Part shown: in pieces, positions 22,601-34,089 of the stretch
Position numbering within the stretch: the stretch's first letter is position 1
Layout of the letters: every line of letters starts with the position of its first letter
Source of the DNA: Edaphochlamys debaryana
Lineage: Eukaryota; Chlorophyta; Chlorophyceae; Chlamydomonadales
NCBI GenBank assembly: GCA_016858145.1
Contig: JAEHOE010000038.1
Coordinates: 806,001-870,000, forward strand
Reading direction: 5' to 3'
Length of the DNA stretch: 64,000 nucleotides
Program-made: the position numbers and the translations under genes
Notes under the pieces: generated by a model
Databases searched by the model: none
What the model saw: the letters and a program-made list of their open reading frames with translations, nothing else
Told to the model about the DNA's origin: nothing

Positions 22601-25600
22601 CGCTGGAAGCGTCCGCTCCGCCGCCGCCGCCGCCATTACAGGGGTCAGTCCCGCCGCCGCCACCTCCGCTGGAGAGGTCAGCTCCGCCGCCGCCGCCGCT
22701 GGAAGGGACAGCTTCGCCGCCGCCGCCGCTGGGAGGGCCGGGTCTGCCGTCACCGCCCCCTCCTTTGGCCGTCATTTCGCCTGAGTTCATTGCTGCAAAC
22801 GTCTCTGATGCCGCCGGGTTCCTCCAAGTGTCGGAGGTGAGCCGCGCCCGCCACGACCGCACCCCACCCACATCGCTGTCCTCCCGTGCCGCTGTCCGCA
22901 ATCAATACCATGGCGCCGGCGTGCATTTCAGCGCACTCCGCTTCATGTCTTCCCTCCCTGCCTCGCTGCACCACGCCTCGGCACTGCCCGCAGGATGTCG
23001 AGGTTCCCGCAGAGCTGGTCTCCGCCGACCCGGCCGCCCTCACGGCCCTGTTCCCCAACGCCACGAGCGTCACGGTGGTGGGCTCGCGTGTGCGTTTGGC
23101 CATAGACCTCGCTACCCCCGCCAACATTGCCGCCATGCTGGGTGCATCCGCCGGCGCAGGCGGCCTCGAGGTGCAGGTGCGTGCGACTGCCGCCTGCCCC
23201 CCTGGCCCAGTGGCCCGCGTTTCGTGACACCCATCGACGTAACTCTGGGTGTTTCGGCATCTGAGGTGGTCCGGCTGTCTGCCAAGCTGACGTTTCCGGT
23301 TTCCCTGGCTTACACGAGCAGCCCTCCACACGCAAAGCGCCAAGCAACTAGCAGGGCTCAATCCAACGAGCTCAATCCCATGTATGGCCCCACAGGTGGG
23401 CTGCACCGAGTCCTTCCTAACGGCGTTCCGCAACGCCCTCACCACCCGCTCCAACATCTCATCCACCATCCTCGCCAACATTACCTGCGTTGCCAAACCA
23501 ACCCCGTCTTTGGCGCGCCGCCTGCACCACCAAGGAGACGCCGAGGCCCCTGCTCGCTTTGCCGTGCAGTCTCGCCAACTCCAGCAGGCCTCCCCCGCTG
23601 GCTGCGACGCGCCCAGCCTTACGCTGGGCGCCAGCCTCGCTGTGCCCCTCAATGACACCCACGACTCTGCGTACTACCAACAGGTACGGCGCGGGCGGGC
23701 GTGTGGGGTTTTGGGAGGGGGGATTCCTCATCCCCATGTACGACCCATGTGCGATCCTGCCCGACCCGACCCCTCACTCCATCCCGCGGTAATTCCATCC
23801 CACAGCAAGTGTCGCTTGCGATCAACGCCTGGTCGGCTGAGGCCACGGCCGCTGCGTCCGGGTCCAGCGCGGCGGGCACGACACAGCCGCTGCAGCTGTG
23901 CCCCGTCACCAACGCATCAGTCACCACCACGACCCAGGTACGGCGGGACACGCGCGTGCCGGTACGGCAGCACGTACAGCTGTGATCCGTCAAACTCTTC
24001 AAATTGTCCCTGCTGCTGAGTGAAACCTGTACATGCACTCTTGCATCACCGTATGGTGACCCGCGTCACAGGTCCGTGTGCTGTTCGAGGTGCCGCTGAG
24101 CAGCAGCGGCGCGGCCAGCCTCGCCCTGGCATGCGACTCGGGCGACGCAGGCGCCACTCTGGCGGCCTTGGGCTTCGCCAGCGGCGGCAGTGCGGCGGTC
24201 TTTGCCTGCAGCGTGCGCGGCACCACCGCGACGCAGCAGAGCGGCACGGGCGGCAGTACGGGAGCTCCGACTGAACCCGCGCGGCTGGTGCGTGGGCGGA
24301 CGGCCTGCTGGGGGCACACAACCGTATTTTGCGTGGCGGCGGGCGGGGAGGCTTGCTCCACCCCCCAGAACGCCGCTGCTGGCCCGAAGCGACGGGAGCT
24401 AAGCTCGATAGATGGATAAGTCTTTACCGTGCGTCGTTACCGGTGCCGCTCCGCCTGCTGCCCTGCAGGCTACTGCGGACTCGGAAGGCTCCGCTCCTTC
24501 CCCCCCGAACGCGGCCGGTGCCGGCCCTAGCTCCTCGAGTGGCGGCAGCAGCAGCACGACGGGTGCCATCGTCGGAGCTGTCATCGGTGCGCTCGCGGGC
24601 GTCGCCATACTGGCCGTGATCGCACTGGTCGTGGTTAAGCGGCGGCAGAAACGACAGGTACGTACCGTAACGGCAGCAGGTCATCACGTGTGCACGTGGC
24701 ATGCCGGGGCACAGCGGGGCCGTGCGCGCCCGTTCGGACGATGCGTCTCACCAAATGCCATTCGCAAGCCCGCCAGCCACACGTGCCCACCACACTCCCC
24801 GCCCTTTGGCCCGCAGAGGGAGTTCCAGGCTGGATCGGCGCCGGAGCCCGGGTGGGGCGCCCCGGCGGAACCTGCCCCGGCGGCCGCCGCGGCCTCTGCT
24901 GGGCTGGCCATGCGGCCGCCCTCAGCCGCCGGCAGCAGCGGCTCTTGCCGGCAGTCGCCGTCGGCCGTGCGCGCCGCCGCCCCGTCGCCGACCGAACCCA
25001 GCGCCAGGGCTGCGACTGCGCCAGAAGTCGCCGAGTTTCCGTCCGCGTTTGCGGATCCCACATTCCACGCTGTTGCGAACCCCGCCTTTGAGGATGGCGC
25101 CGGCGGCGGTGACGACGCAGCGGCGGGCCCAACCCCGGCCGCCGCGGAGGGCACCAGCAGACGCGCTCTCAGCGGTGGCGGCGGCGGCGCTGGGTCCACT
25201 TCGGGGCCTGCCTCGGCCGCCGCACCCGCGGCGTTTGGCGCCGCACCCACCTCCCTGGAGTCACGGGGCTCAGGGGACGCGGGGGCGGGGCAGCAGAGCG
25301 CGTGGGCCGCCCTCGGCTCTCCGCACTCCGTGCCCTGCCCCAAGCCGCCCACCGCTGACGGCGCCAGGCCCAGCCGCAGGCCCATGTGGGGCCCATCGAG
25401 GCCCGGCAGCGCGGCGGGCTCGGCCCTCGCCAGCCCCTCCTCCGGGCCCCGCTCGGGCCACCTCGGGCCCGAGGTGTCAAGCCGCAACGCCATGTACGCA
25501 GGCAGGCCCTCTAGCGGAGGCGGCCAGCGGTCGGAGGCGGGGCTGGAAGATACGGCTGAGCCGGGCTCGTGGGGCCGGCACGGCCCGCCCAACCCCTCCC

Positions 25601-26760
25601 AGCTGTCGGGTCTTGACTCCCCCATGCTGTCCGTGCCGCCGCTGGCTGCGGCCGCCGGCGCGGCGTCGGCAAGCGCCGCCGCCGCTGACGCCTCGTCGAG
25701 GCCCGCCTCCCGGCAGGCCAGCCGGCCCCTCATGTTGGCCTCGCCCGGGGCCCGGTCGGGGGCCTTTGACTCGGCGCCGCCAGCGATGAGAAGCGCTGCA
25801 AGCGTGGGTGAGGAGCCGGCGTCGGCGACGGGAGCGGCGGCAGCAGCAGCGCCCTTCGGCCGCGGTTCCGCAGGCCGGCCCGAGTCGCCCCTCCGCTCCG
25901 GAACGGGCGCGGGCTCTGCTGGCGGATCGCCCCGCCTCGGAGGCTCGCCGCTCAGCTCGATTCGCTCGCTCTTCAGCAAGACGCCTGCGAGGGTCTCTGG
26001 CTCCGGCCAGCCCCCCTTCAGTGCGCTAGACGATGAGGGCGAGGGCGGCAACGGTTCGCCTTCCGCTGCGACGGCTGCGGCGAAGAAGCGGCACCGACTG
26101 CGCGTGATGGCGACGGCAGCTCAGCACCCGGCAGCCGGCCCCGCTGCTGAAGAGCTGGAAGCAGAGGGCGCCGGCGGCGCCGGGGAGGGTGAACTACCCA
26201 CCGTTGCTTCGGCACCAGTGCACACGGCGGCGTGGGCCCCGCCGCAGCCGCCCAAGCGGATGCGAGGCCTGACAACTCTGCGCGTGAGCGGAGACACGCC
26301 GCGCGAGGAAGAGGGTGGGGCGGAGCACAGCACCGTCGATGCCATCGGCGACGACGAGGGGCTGACGTCGCCCGAGGACGGCGCCGCCGCACGGAGCCGA
26401 GCCCTGCCTCCGTCCGACGCCATGGGCCAGCCCACGCCGCTCACTCCGTCTGGCCTCGTCCCTGGGTCCAGCAACCCGACACCCCGGGGTGCACGTGCAC
26501 ACTCCGGCGCCGGATGGCTCGGCGGCGCGGAGCCCTCCTCCGCCTCCGCCGCCAGCCAGCGGCCCCAGTCGCCCTGGGGCCGCGCCCAGGTCCCCAGCAG
26601 CCCCGGCCCAGATGACGCCTCGCTCCTGAGCCCGGCGACCAAACCCGGGGCGCTGCCCGGAGTTACCAGCATGGCCCGGGTCCCGGGGCGGGCGGTGCCG
26701 GAGGCCAGGCGCTTGGAGCCCAACCTCTCGGTGACGGCGCCCAAGTCAGGCACCAACTGA
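16686..26760 (+). CDS. Membrane-anchored F-type lectin with a hydroxyproline-rich shaft
   Basis: Eleven exons: 16686-16806, 17494-17638, 18034-18090, 18214-18479, 18579-22836, 22994-23176, 23396-23683, 23806-23937, 24072-24287, 24469-24657, 24817-26760. Phases agree throughout; with two surplus C bases removed (near 19357 and 19646) the frame is exact, about 2,598 residues. Order: signal peptide ([18 protein letters not shown]); F-type lectin domain with [13 protein letters not shown], an H, and R-K-D-C-C-W-T-R fitting the fucose-site pattern RxDx4(R/K); about 1,380 residues of PPSPPPP and EGSAPPPPP repeats; a cysteine-containing ectodomain; one membrane helix ([18 protein letters not shown] then KRRQKR) in exon 10; and a 650-residue Ser/Ala/Pro-rich cytoplasmic tail. 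The shaft is typical of volvocine wall proteins, but I see no pherophorin domain. Likely a cell-surface sugar receptor or wall-membrane linker. Confidence 0.85.
17757..17848 (+). repeat. 7-base minisatellite in intron 2 of the lectin gene
   Basis: About 13 head-to-tail copies of CCCGGAA, nearly perfect. It lies in the intron between 17639 and 18033. A 7-base period is read in all frames, so it makes spurious NPEPGTR-type ORFs on both strands. Confidence 0.95.
18579..20420 (+). repeat. PPSPPPP hydroxyproline-rich repeat array (coding)
   Basis: Codes for runs of Pro broken by Ser, with occasional Tyr ([11 protein letters not shown]), the extensin/pherophorin-type shaft that is prolyl-hydroxylated and arabinosylated in volvocine walls. 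Near-identical blocks containing ccgccgccctatccgccg recur at about 19045, 19190 and 19335, showing block duplication of roughly 145 bases. The Pro frame moves by one base after a run of six C at about 19352-19357 and again at about 19641-19646. Confidence 0.9.
20996..22740 (+). repeat. EGSAPPPPP coding minisatellite
   Basis: More than 45 imperfect copies of a unit of roughly 10-13 residues, [11 protein letters not shown] (x often ST, LL, TD, AE). A 234-base block starting near 21549 (gaccgaagggtcag) is repeated directly from about 21783, so amplification acts at two scales. Glu and Gly-Ser at fixed spacing distinguish this part of the shaft from the pure PPSP part before it. Confidence 0.9.
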
Positions 26761-27926
26761 CATGACCTGGTTGGCTTCAGGCGGCGGAGAGCTCTCCGTC
26801 CTCTGCTGGGAGACCGTGAATCTGGCCCTAATAATGGAGCGTGCGGGGTGCAACTAACTCCTTGTAACAGCTATCTGTTTGTTTGTCTAACATTCGCTGT
26901 ATGCTGAGGGGCCAATGTGGTTCTCCGTTGTTTGTATCAGTCTGATAGCAGTATTGTGCATCTGCCTGCATCTTGCAAATGCCCAATAATCGTTGGCGGA
27001 GGGCCATATGCCCGCTGATTCATAATAACCAAGGGTAGTCCTCTTGCTGCTGTGGCGCTGCGCCATACCAGTAGTAGCTGCTGCCGGCTACGTACCTATT
27101 GAAAGCGAGAGCAACCATGACACGCACGGGCCAGGTTATCATGGCCAAGGCGCTTCCGCTTTGCAGCTCAAACAGTGCTGCAACCATGCACCGATGCGCC
27201 ACACATCCAAGTCATGGTGTCCGCTGCACAAGCTCGACTCAAGTTTGCAGTGCTTGCAGCGCCACAACCGCAACGCACTCTTTCTCAATCTCGTACTCGC
27301 CCGACGCAAGCCCCCCCTCATCTCCCCAGCACAGCAGCACTGCCCATCGGCAGCCAGCCCTCATCACACGCCCTCCCTGGCGGGCCCTTGCTGCAAAGAC
27401 TTCAGCGAGCCAGACCAGCTGCTGATAAGCAAGAGTCATGGCATGCCTCTGATGCCAGGCAAAGCTACTAGGACGACAACTGCAAGTGGCACGACGTGTG
27501 TGGCCCCACGCACAACCCAGACGTGCCCTCGGGCCTGGGCACCTCTACCACCAGCTCATCTCCGTCCATGTAGCCACCTGAGGCTTTTCAACACTGTACA
27601 GTCAGCCAAGTTCGCCACATTCAGACGTCCGCCCGATGCCCATCCCTACTGCTCTTCACGCCTGGGACTCCCTTACAAGCGCTGGCGTCCAGAGCTAGCA
27701 ATCTACCGAGCGCAAATCCAAGCCCCAACGCGGCTTGCCCTCATGACACCTCCCACATGCCAGGCGCCCAATCTGCCCCTCCGGATTGCCGTCCATGCAC
27801 CGTTCCGCAGCGTATGCACGTAGAGATTGAAGGGGCCTGCTTGCGAAAAGGCACACAAGAAACTGCGCCGACCAGGAGCTGCAGTCCCGCTCGCCCCCAC
27901 GCTGCTGTTCTCTTGGTCCCTGCTCC
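26761..27926. other. 3' UTR of the lectin gene and convergent intergenic DNA
   Basis: The first 110 bases are the probable 3' UTR. The rest separates the plus-strand lectin gene from the minus-strand NHL family module B and contains a fragment (about 27590-27640) like one at 15410-15450. No gene supported. Confidence 0.5.
26863..26867 (+). terminator. TGTAA polyadenylation signal of the lectin gene
   Basis: TGTAA, the usual volvocine poly(A) signal, occurs about 103 bases after the stop codon at 26758-26760, a normal distance. Confidence 0.6.
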
Positions 27927-30884
27927 TCACTCTGGGTCCCGCTTTACCCTCACACGCCCCCGCTCCTCCGCCTGCACCCCGCCGGCCCCCGCCAGCCCCA
28001 TCTTCCTGTCTGCCCCGGCGCCCCCCCCGCCCTCACCCCCACCCGCCCCCTCCACGTCCACGACCTCCGCCTCCTCCGCCGCCAGGTCCACCACGTCAGC
28101 AGCGCCCAGCTCCACAGCGGCCAACCGCGCAGCCGCCAGCTCAGCACCGTACAGCGGCAGGAGCATGCTGAGGGCTGCGTCGCGAGCGCTGGTGTCGCCC
28201 CCGGGGAGTCGCTGAGAGACTTCTAGTACCCGCAGCACCTGGAGCAGCTCCCGGGCCTTAGCCTCCTGCAGGGCCTCAGCTGCGCCCACCTCCTCCCGCC
28301 GCCGCTTGCTGGGAGGACCGCCAGCGCTGCCCCCGCCCGCCTCCTCCCACAGGCGCTTCAGGTGCGGCCACAGCCAGGGGTAATGCAGCGATGCGGGGGC
28401 GTAGTGCGCGGCCTTGGCGGCCCGAGCGTGGCTCTGCAGAGCTGCCCCCAAGCGCTCGATGCCCGTCCCAATGAACTTGCGTTTCAAGCTGTCGAGCTCT
28501 GCGGCGTCGAAGGGCCTCGCCAGGGCCTGGGTGTAGCGGTCTCGCAGGTTGGGCCCATCGGGATCGGGCTTCATGAAGGACGGGGCTGCAGTGGCTGCGT
28601 TCCGAGGGCCTCCCTTAGGCCTGCTTGCACGAAGGGTTGGCCCCGCCGCCGCTGGCAGCAAGGGCGCTGTGGCCGTGGCGAGTGCCTGGATCAACGGGAG
28701 CGAGATGGGGTACGGTTAGCGCCCGGTAAGGAGCGCCAGCTTCTGCCCCCATCCTTTCCTCCTAACGCCCCACCTGCCCCCAAGCTCCGCTCTGTCCCCT
28801 TGAACATGATTATCGCTCCCCCACCCCTTCAGGCAGGACAGCTTCCCCTGCTCAGCCCCTCGTCCTCCGCTCTGCCCTCGCCGCAGCCTGCCAAACCCGC
28901 CCAAGAGCACACCACACATACCTGCAGCGCCCCTGCACGGCTCCGCCGAAGTGGGGGATCAGCGCCGTTGCCGGCCGCTGCTGCCTCCTGTGGGGAAGGA
29001 CAGTAAATGCGTGTTCAGCTGCCTGTCATGGTTCGAGAGGGCTCTTATCGGGCTTGGGCCATCGCAGCTCCTGTTGCTAGGTCAACGGACCACCACATGG
29101 CTCAGGTTACTGCTGTTTTTGACTCTCAGGTGACCCTTCTAACCCTTGCTCGGGGCGGGCCAGCCTCTGCGGGCGCCACCTGAGCTGCTCCTCGCCGGTA
29201 AGTACAGCTCAACAGGCCGCAAGTACCTGCTCTGCTGCCCCTCCTTTCAATAAAGCCCACTTGCCTGATCCTGCTGCTGCGCCGCTTGCTCTTGGGCCGG
29301 GGCCGGTGGCTGCAGGGGAGGGGGGCCATGCTGCGGTGTACGGAGAGCAGGTGCAGTGCAGAGGTGAGTGGGAGCTTGGGGGAGGAAGTACAAGCAGTCC
29401 GGCCAGAGCGCTTGGCCCTCAGCCGCATCGTCAGACGCAGAGTGCGGCGCTGGGTGCGGGAGCCTACGATCGCGCAAGGATTGCGAGGGGGCTGTACACA
29501 CCTGCGGTGCCCCGGCCCGGCTGGTTGCGGCCGCGAAGGGACCAGCGCCCGCATCTTCTGCCGCGCCTTGAGCCTCCCATACCTGGGTACGCGGGATGCG
29601 GGATGCAGGGGTGCAGAGGCATGCAGATTAGCCGCAGGCCGGACATCTTGGCCGACTCAACCAGTACGCGCGTCGGCGCGGGTCACATCGGCACGAAATG
29701 GCCCCGCCGCTCCCCCGCACCGTCACGGCCTCCGGAGCACCCATCATGCCGCCATCACTGCCACCGCCAGCGCCCCCCAACGCCGCTGGCACGGGCAGCG
29801 GGCGGACCACGGTGATGGGCGAGGGTAGTTGCTCGTGTGGTGCAAAGTTCTCGCCGCTGAACAGGAGCAGGTCGCCATACGATGTGACCGCCCCTAGGTC
29901 GCCGCTGGGTAGGATGGACAGCTGGCGCACCCATTCAGACTCGTCTACCTCCAAGCGCGGGAAGCAGCCCCGCATCAGGGTGGTGACGGCGCCGCCAGCG
30001 TCCATGCAGCGGAGGTCTGCTACATCGGCGATCAGCAGGCGGCCGCCCGACACCGGCAGGAGGGCAGTGATCTCAGCAAAGTGCACCACTGTGCCCATGC
30101 CGTTGACGCTGCCTCTCTCCTCCCAGTTTCCCGCCACCAGCTCCACTCCGCCGCTGCCCTCGGTGCGCACACGGCACACGGCGGTGCTCGTTGCCGCCCA
30201 CAGCATGCCGGCGGCTGGGTCGACGGCCAGGGCCCGCCGAACGCTGGGCCATGGGCCTGGCGCCTCTGCCCCGGCCAGCGTGGCCACCTCGCCGGTCCGG
30301 GTGTCCAGGTGCCGGATGCGGTCCTGGTCACCCACCCTCAACCGAACGTCAGCCAGCCACACGCTGCCTTGGCTGTCGGCAGCGAGGGAGTAGACTGCGC
30401 TGATGCGTGCAGCCTCGTCAGCCTCGGGCTCTGATGTCATCGCAGTGCTGATGCGGTTGCCGGTGCTTAGCTTCCTGATGGGCTGAGAGTGGCGATAGCA
30501 TTGGAAGAAGACGCTGCCGGTGGCGGGGTCATGGACGGCATGACGGTGGCCCCACAAGGAGTCATCGCGACGCTCTCTCCAAGATGCGAGCCTCTGCCCC
30601 AGCTTGGGGTTTTCACCATGGCCCCTGGCTCCCTTGAGTTCGTAGACGTGCGCGACCCCACGGGCGTCGTCGGCCCCGTCCCCCAGCTCGCGAGCGCCTG
30701 CCTCCTCCACGAAGACCAGCGCCTGACCGGGACCGCCGCCGGGACGCCGCCGAACCACCAAGCCGTGCGTGGATCTGCATGCCCAGCCACAGCGTGCGGC
30801 AGCTAAGCCGTAAGGCCGCACGGCCGGAGCCTGATGCCACCTGGTCGCATGGTGGGGAAGCAGGGGCAGGGCGTCAGAAAACAT
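27927..30884 (-). CDS. NHL protein lacking its BTB domain (family module B)
   Basis: Likely exons: 29721-30830 (NHL repeats: GSVWLADVRL, DRIRHLDTRTG, VATLAG, LLIADVADLRCMDAGG), a short one ending at 29489 (…TSRAGAPQ), 29265-29330, 28922-28987, and 27927-28685. The last exon is closely related to the C-terminal exon of gene A (KPDPDGPNLRDRY, RPFDAAELDSLKRKFIGTG, PPSKRRRE). The 66-base exon with a GC donor is also shared with A. The BTB exon expected between is missing. An in-phase acceptor at 30831 could join this module to module C upstream, so it may not be an independent gene; the ORF from 30884 has no strong start. Function as in A, but without CUL3 recruitment by itself. Confidence 0.6.
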
Positions 30885-30943
30885 CTACAGGGGAAGCCAT
30901 TTCCGTCCATTGCTTGTGCAGCACGGAAATCCCTGGTTCTTAC

Positions 30944-32459
30944 CTGCATCGCCACCGCCCCGCATGGCGAGGGTGCGCCGCCGCCAGGCGCCAGCCGACT
31001 CCGGGCTTTGCGCTTGCCGACCGCGAAGGCTCTCAGCCGCTCCGCCACGTCCGCCAGTCCGTGGGCGTCCGCCCACGCCAGGTCGGACAGCACGCTGGCG
31101 GGCGTGGCGGCCGCCGCCAGCCGCTCCGTCAGCGCAGCCACCGCCCCGCCCATCAGCAACCGCCCCGCCAGCGCCGCGGTGGGGCGCAGCAGCTCAGGCG
31201 GCGCGTCCACAAGCGCAGAATTTGCCCCCGACAGCCCAAGGGAGGTGCCGTACATGTACGACAGCAGGTGCGCGAAGGCGGCAGGGTCTGCATCGGGCAG
31301 AGACACCTCCGCCGCACCGCTCTCCTCGAAGCCTCCGCCGGGGGCCAGCAGCCGGGCGATGTACTCCGAGCCGGCCGCCAGGACGGAGCGCTGGACCGGG
31401 AACGCCCGGTCCCCCACCCGCACCGTCACAGCCCCGGAGACGGCCGCTGTGTTGCCCGCCATGCCCCTGCCATCGCTGCTGCCAGCGCCCTCCTCCGCTG
31501 CTGGCGGCGCCAGGAGGCTCAGCAGGCGATCCGTGGAGGCGGTGGGGGGCTGGTGCGGCTGCTGGTGTTGAGCTGCTGGAGCGAAGTCCCCGCCGCTGAC
31601 GAGGGTCAGTATGCCGGGTTGTGCAACGGGTGCCAAAGCACCGCTGGGCAGGAGGATCATCGCAGCAACGCCACTGGCACCATAACAGCCCCACAGCAGG
31701 GTGGTGACTGCACCGCCAGCGTCCATGCAGCGGAGGTTAAAGCCATCGGCGATCAGCAGGCGGCCGCCCGACACAGGCAGGAGGGCCCTGATGGTCTCGA
31801 AGCGTGCCGCCAAGCCGCTGTCGTCGGCGCTGCCCTCAATCCACAAGTCGCCCGCCACCAGCTCCACACTGCCGCTGCCCTCCGTGTTCACACGGCACAC
31901 GGCACAGCTGGTCGCCGCCCACAGCGTGCCGGCGGCTGGACCAACTGCGAGTCCCCGCCAGCACAAGTTGCTTGGCGCGTCCGCCCCTTCAAGGGTGGTC
32001 ACGGTCCCAGTGCGGGTGTCCAGGCGCGGGATGCGGTTCTCATCACCCACCCACACGCCGCCGCGGCAGTCGGCGGCGAGAACTTCAATGCCACTGAAGC
32101 GTGCCTCCGGGCCAACGCCGTCCGCAGAGCCCGCGGCTTCCGCTGACCCCGCCACGCTGCTGACGCGGTTGTCGGCGCCGATTTTACTGAGGGACGTGAG
32201 TGAGGAGGCAAAGAAGACAGCGTTTGAAGTGGGGTCGTAAGTGGAAAAAGCTTCGTTCCTCGGTGCCATACTGTAACACCCACGACGCCAGCCGCGGCGT
32301 TAGGTTGAGGGTGCCGCTGTGACTCGCGGCTCCCTCCAGTTCGCGGATACCTCCTCCGCTCGTGAAGATCAGCGCTTGGTCCGGGCCACCTCCGGGTCGG
32401 GGGCGCACCACCGAACCGAACACACGTCCAACAGACACGGTCCGCCAAAAGAGCACCAT
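30944..32459 (-). CDS. NHL-BTB protein (family module C), one-base frameshift
   Basis: Starts at an ATG at 32459 (MVLFWRTVSV) in the same context as gene A. One surplus A in AAAAA at 32245-32249 breaks the frame; without it the protein reads smoothly through NHL repeats (GVWVGDENRIPRLDTRTG; LLIADGFNLRCMDAGG), the linker STDRLLSLLAPPAAEEGAG, a BTB domain (VTVRVGDRAFPVQRSVLAAG, LPDADPAAFAHLLSYMYG) and one BACK-like unit (AAATPASVLSDLAWADAHG). After GAVAMQ there is a good donor (GTAAGA) at 30943, 113 bases before an in-phase acceptor of module B. If unspliced, the frame ends at 30803. Inferred CUL3 adaptor. Confidence 0.7.
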
Positions 32460-32808
32460 GGTGCAAGTCACTGGGAGTTCGGTTCGGGCGATGCTGAAGT
32501 CTCTCCTGAGCCTCAACACAAGGTGATTAATCCGATACCTGTGCACGGTACGGGATGGGAAGCATTCAGCGGAGGGGTTAAGTGTGAACCCGGAGCGGGG
32601 ATGTGTCGACTTACGCGGGACCCGCACGCAAGACCACACCCGGCTAAAGCTGCGCCTGAGTCAAAACCTCTACACGCAACCGTGATGCTAGGGTATGCTC
32701 TAGCGACGTCAGCCAGAAGGCCCTATCGCCCTGGGCGGGCCGATTGTCACCCCGTGGCACCAGCTCCTGTGCCGGTGCCAAAGCGGACGCGTGTCTGCGA
32801 CAACTCAC

Positions 32809-32835
32809 TTCCTGTATATGCTCCTCGCCCCCCAT
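32809..32835 (-). pseudogene. Copy of PC4-gene exon 1
   Basis: Reads MGGEEHIQE followed by GTGAGT, matching MADEERIQE plus donor in exon 1 of the PC4 gene (4190-4216). The following intron sequence is not recognisably conserved, and the other PC4 fragment lies on the wrong side of it, so it cannot be part of a working gene here. Confidence 0.45.
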
Positions 32836-34089
32836 GCTTGACGTTGACGAGAGCGATGTCGGCAGTTGCCAACGCTATACGATGCAGCTGCTCTAAATGT
32901 GATGTAACTGCGGTGGCAAAGATATGCAAACCTATGGTAAAACAACACGAAAGAAGGCGCCGTCGGTGGCGTGCAAGCACCGTAACTGCCCCATGTTGCG
33001 GGTGCCGACTTCGAGATACCCGCTCAAGCCCGCACCGACAGCGATGTTGCTACCTAGCCTAGTGCACTCAGGTCCTTGTGCAGCCCTTGTATGCCACGTT
33101 TCGAGTACGGTTACGCCGGCCGAGTGTCCGGAAACCTCCCTCGGCGCCAGGGACGCTCGGATGCCCCGGCTAACCCAGCCGGGCTCCAGCTGGGGGCCCT
33201 ACGCCGAGGTCGCGCAGGCCGGGGGCGCGTGAACGCGAGCGGTCGCGAAGACGTCCAATTCTGCCGAGCAGCCATCTTCGCGCACAGAGGCCCTGGAACC
33301 GGAGGACCGCGCTGAGGGCCTGACTAGTGAGCAGGGGAACGCACTGTCGCGCGCCCGTACGCGGAAGACGCGGCCCGAACGCCGCGCGAGCGCGCTCGGC
33401 CTTCAGTTACTTTGCGGGTTAATTACGCGGCGTCCTCGCGGCCCCGTCCGCAGTTTAAGCGAAGAGTTACGCCAGCCTGTAAAGGTTCAGCCCCGTAACG
33501 ACCTGCCGCGAGGCCCCCACAGAGACCTCTTCGGCCTGCTCGGCCGTCCCCCGAACGGCGTCGCGGGGCCGCATTTCGCAGGCACTCAGCTCTGAGTACA
33601 TTCGTTATACACCCATGTGATTGGCCGTCTAGGCCAAATTCCCCCGCAGTGTGGAAGCAACGAGCATCACATCTAGCAACTCGCGACGCACCGACGTGCT
33701 CATCTCGCACCTCCTCGCACCTACATTGCCTTCGCATGCGCTACATAAGCCGACCTCACATCCGCCGGTGCAATAGTCGCCATGTCCACTTCACGCCCGA
33801 TTGCCCCCTCCGGCAGCCCCCCCGGCCCCGTCAGCGATTGAAGGGACTGGCAGTCCCTTCAAGAGCTGCACCACTACACCGGAGGTGTTTCACAGGAGAA
33901 ATAGTTGCACACTTTGTTCGCTGGTCGGCGTGCACACGTGTTTCGCCCTGCGTCCAACCTCCGCCCCCTGTCCCCTCGAAGCTTCGCGCGGAGCGCACCA
34001 CACGGCCCCGCGCTTTGCACCGCGCCTGCACGCATCTACCGCTGCCCAGCCATTGTAGGGCTCGGCCCTTTATCAAGCTTCGAGGAAGC

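Noticed and set aside
18579..24287. Calling the plus-strand gene a pherophorin
   Set aside because: The PPSP shaft is similar, but the flanking domains are an F-type lectin and an unrecognised ectodomain with a membrane helix; I could not find pherophorin-domain cysteine patterns.
30944..32459. Calling module C a pseudogene
   Set aside because: Only one base, in an A run, breaks the frame; all conserved propeller and BTB residues remain, so error is more likely than decay.
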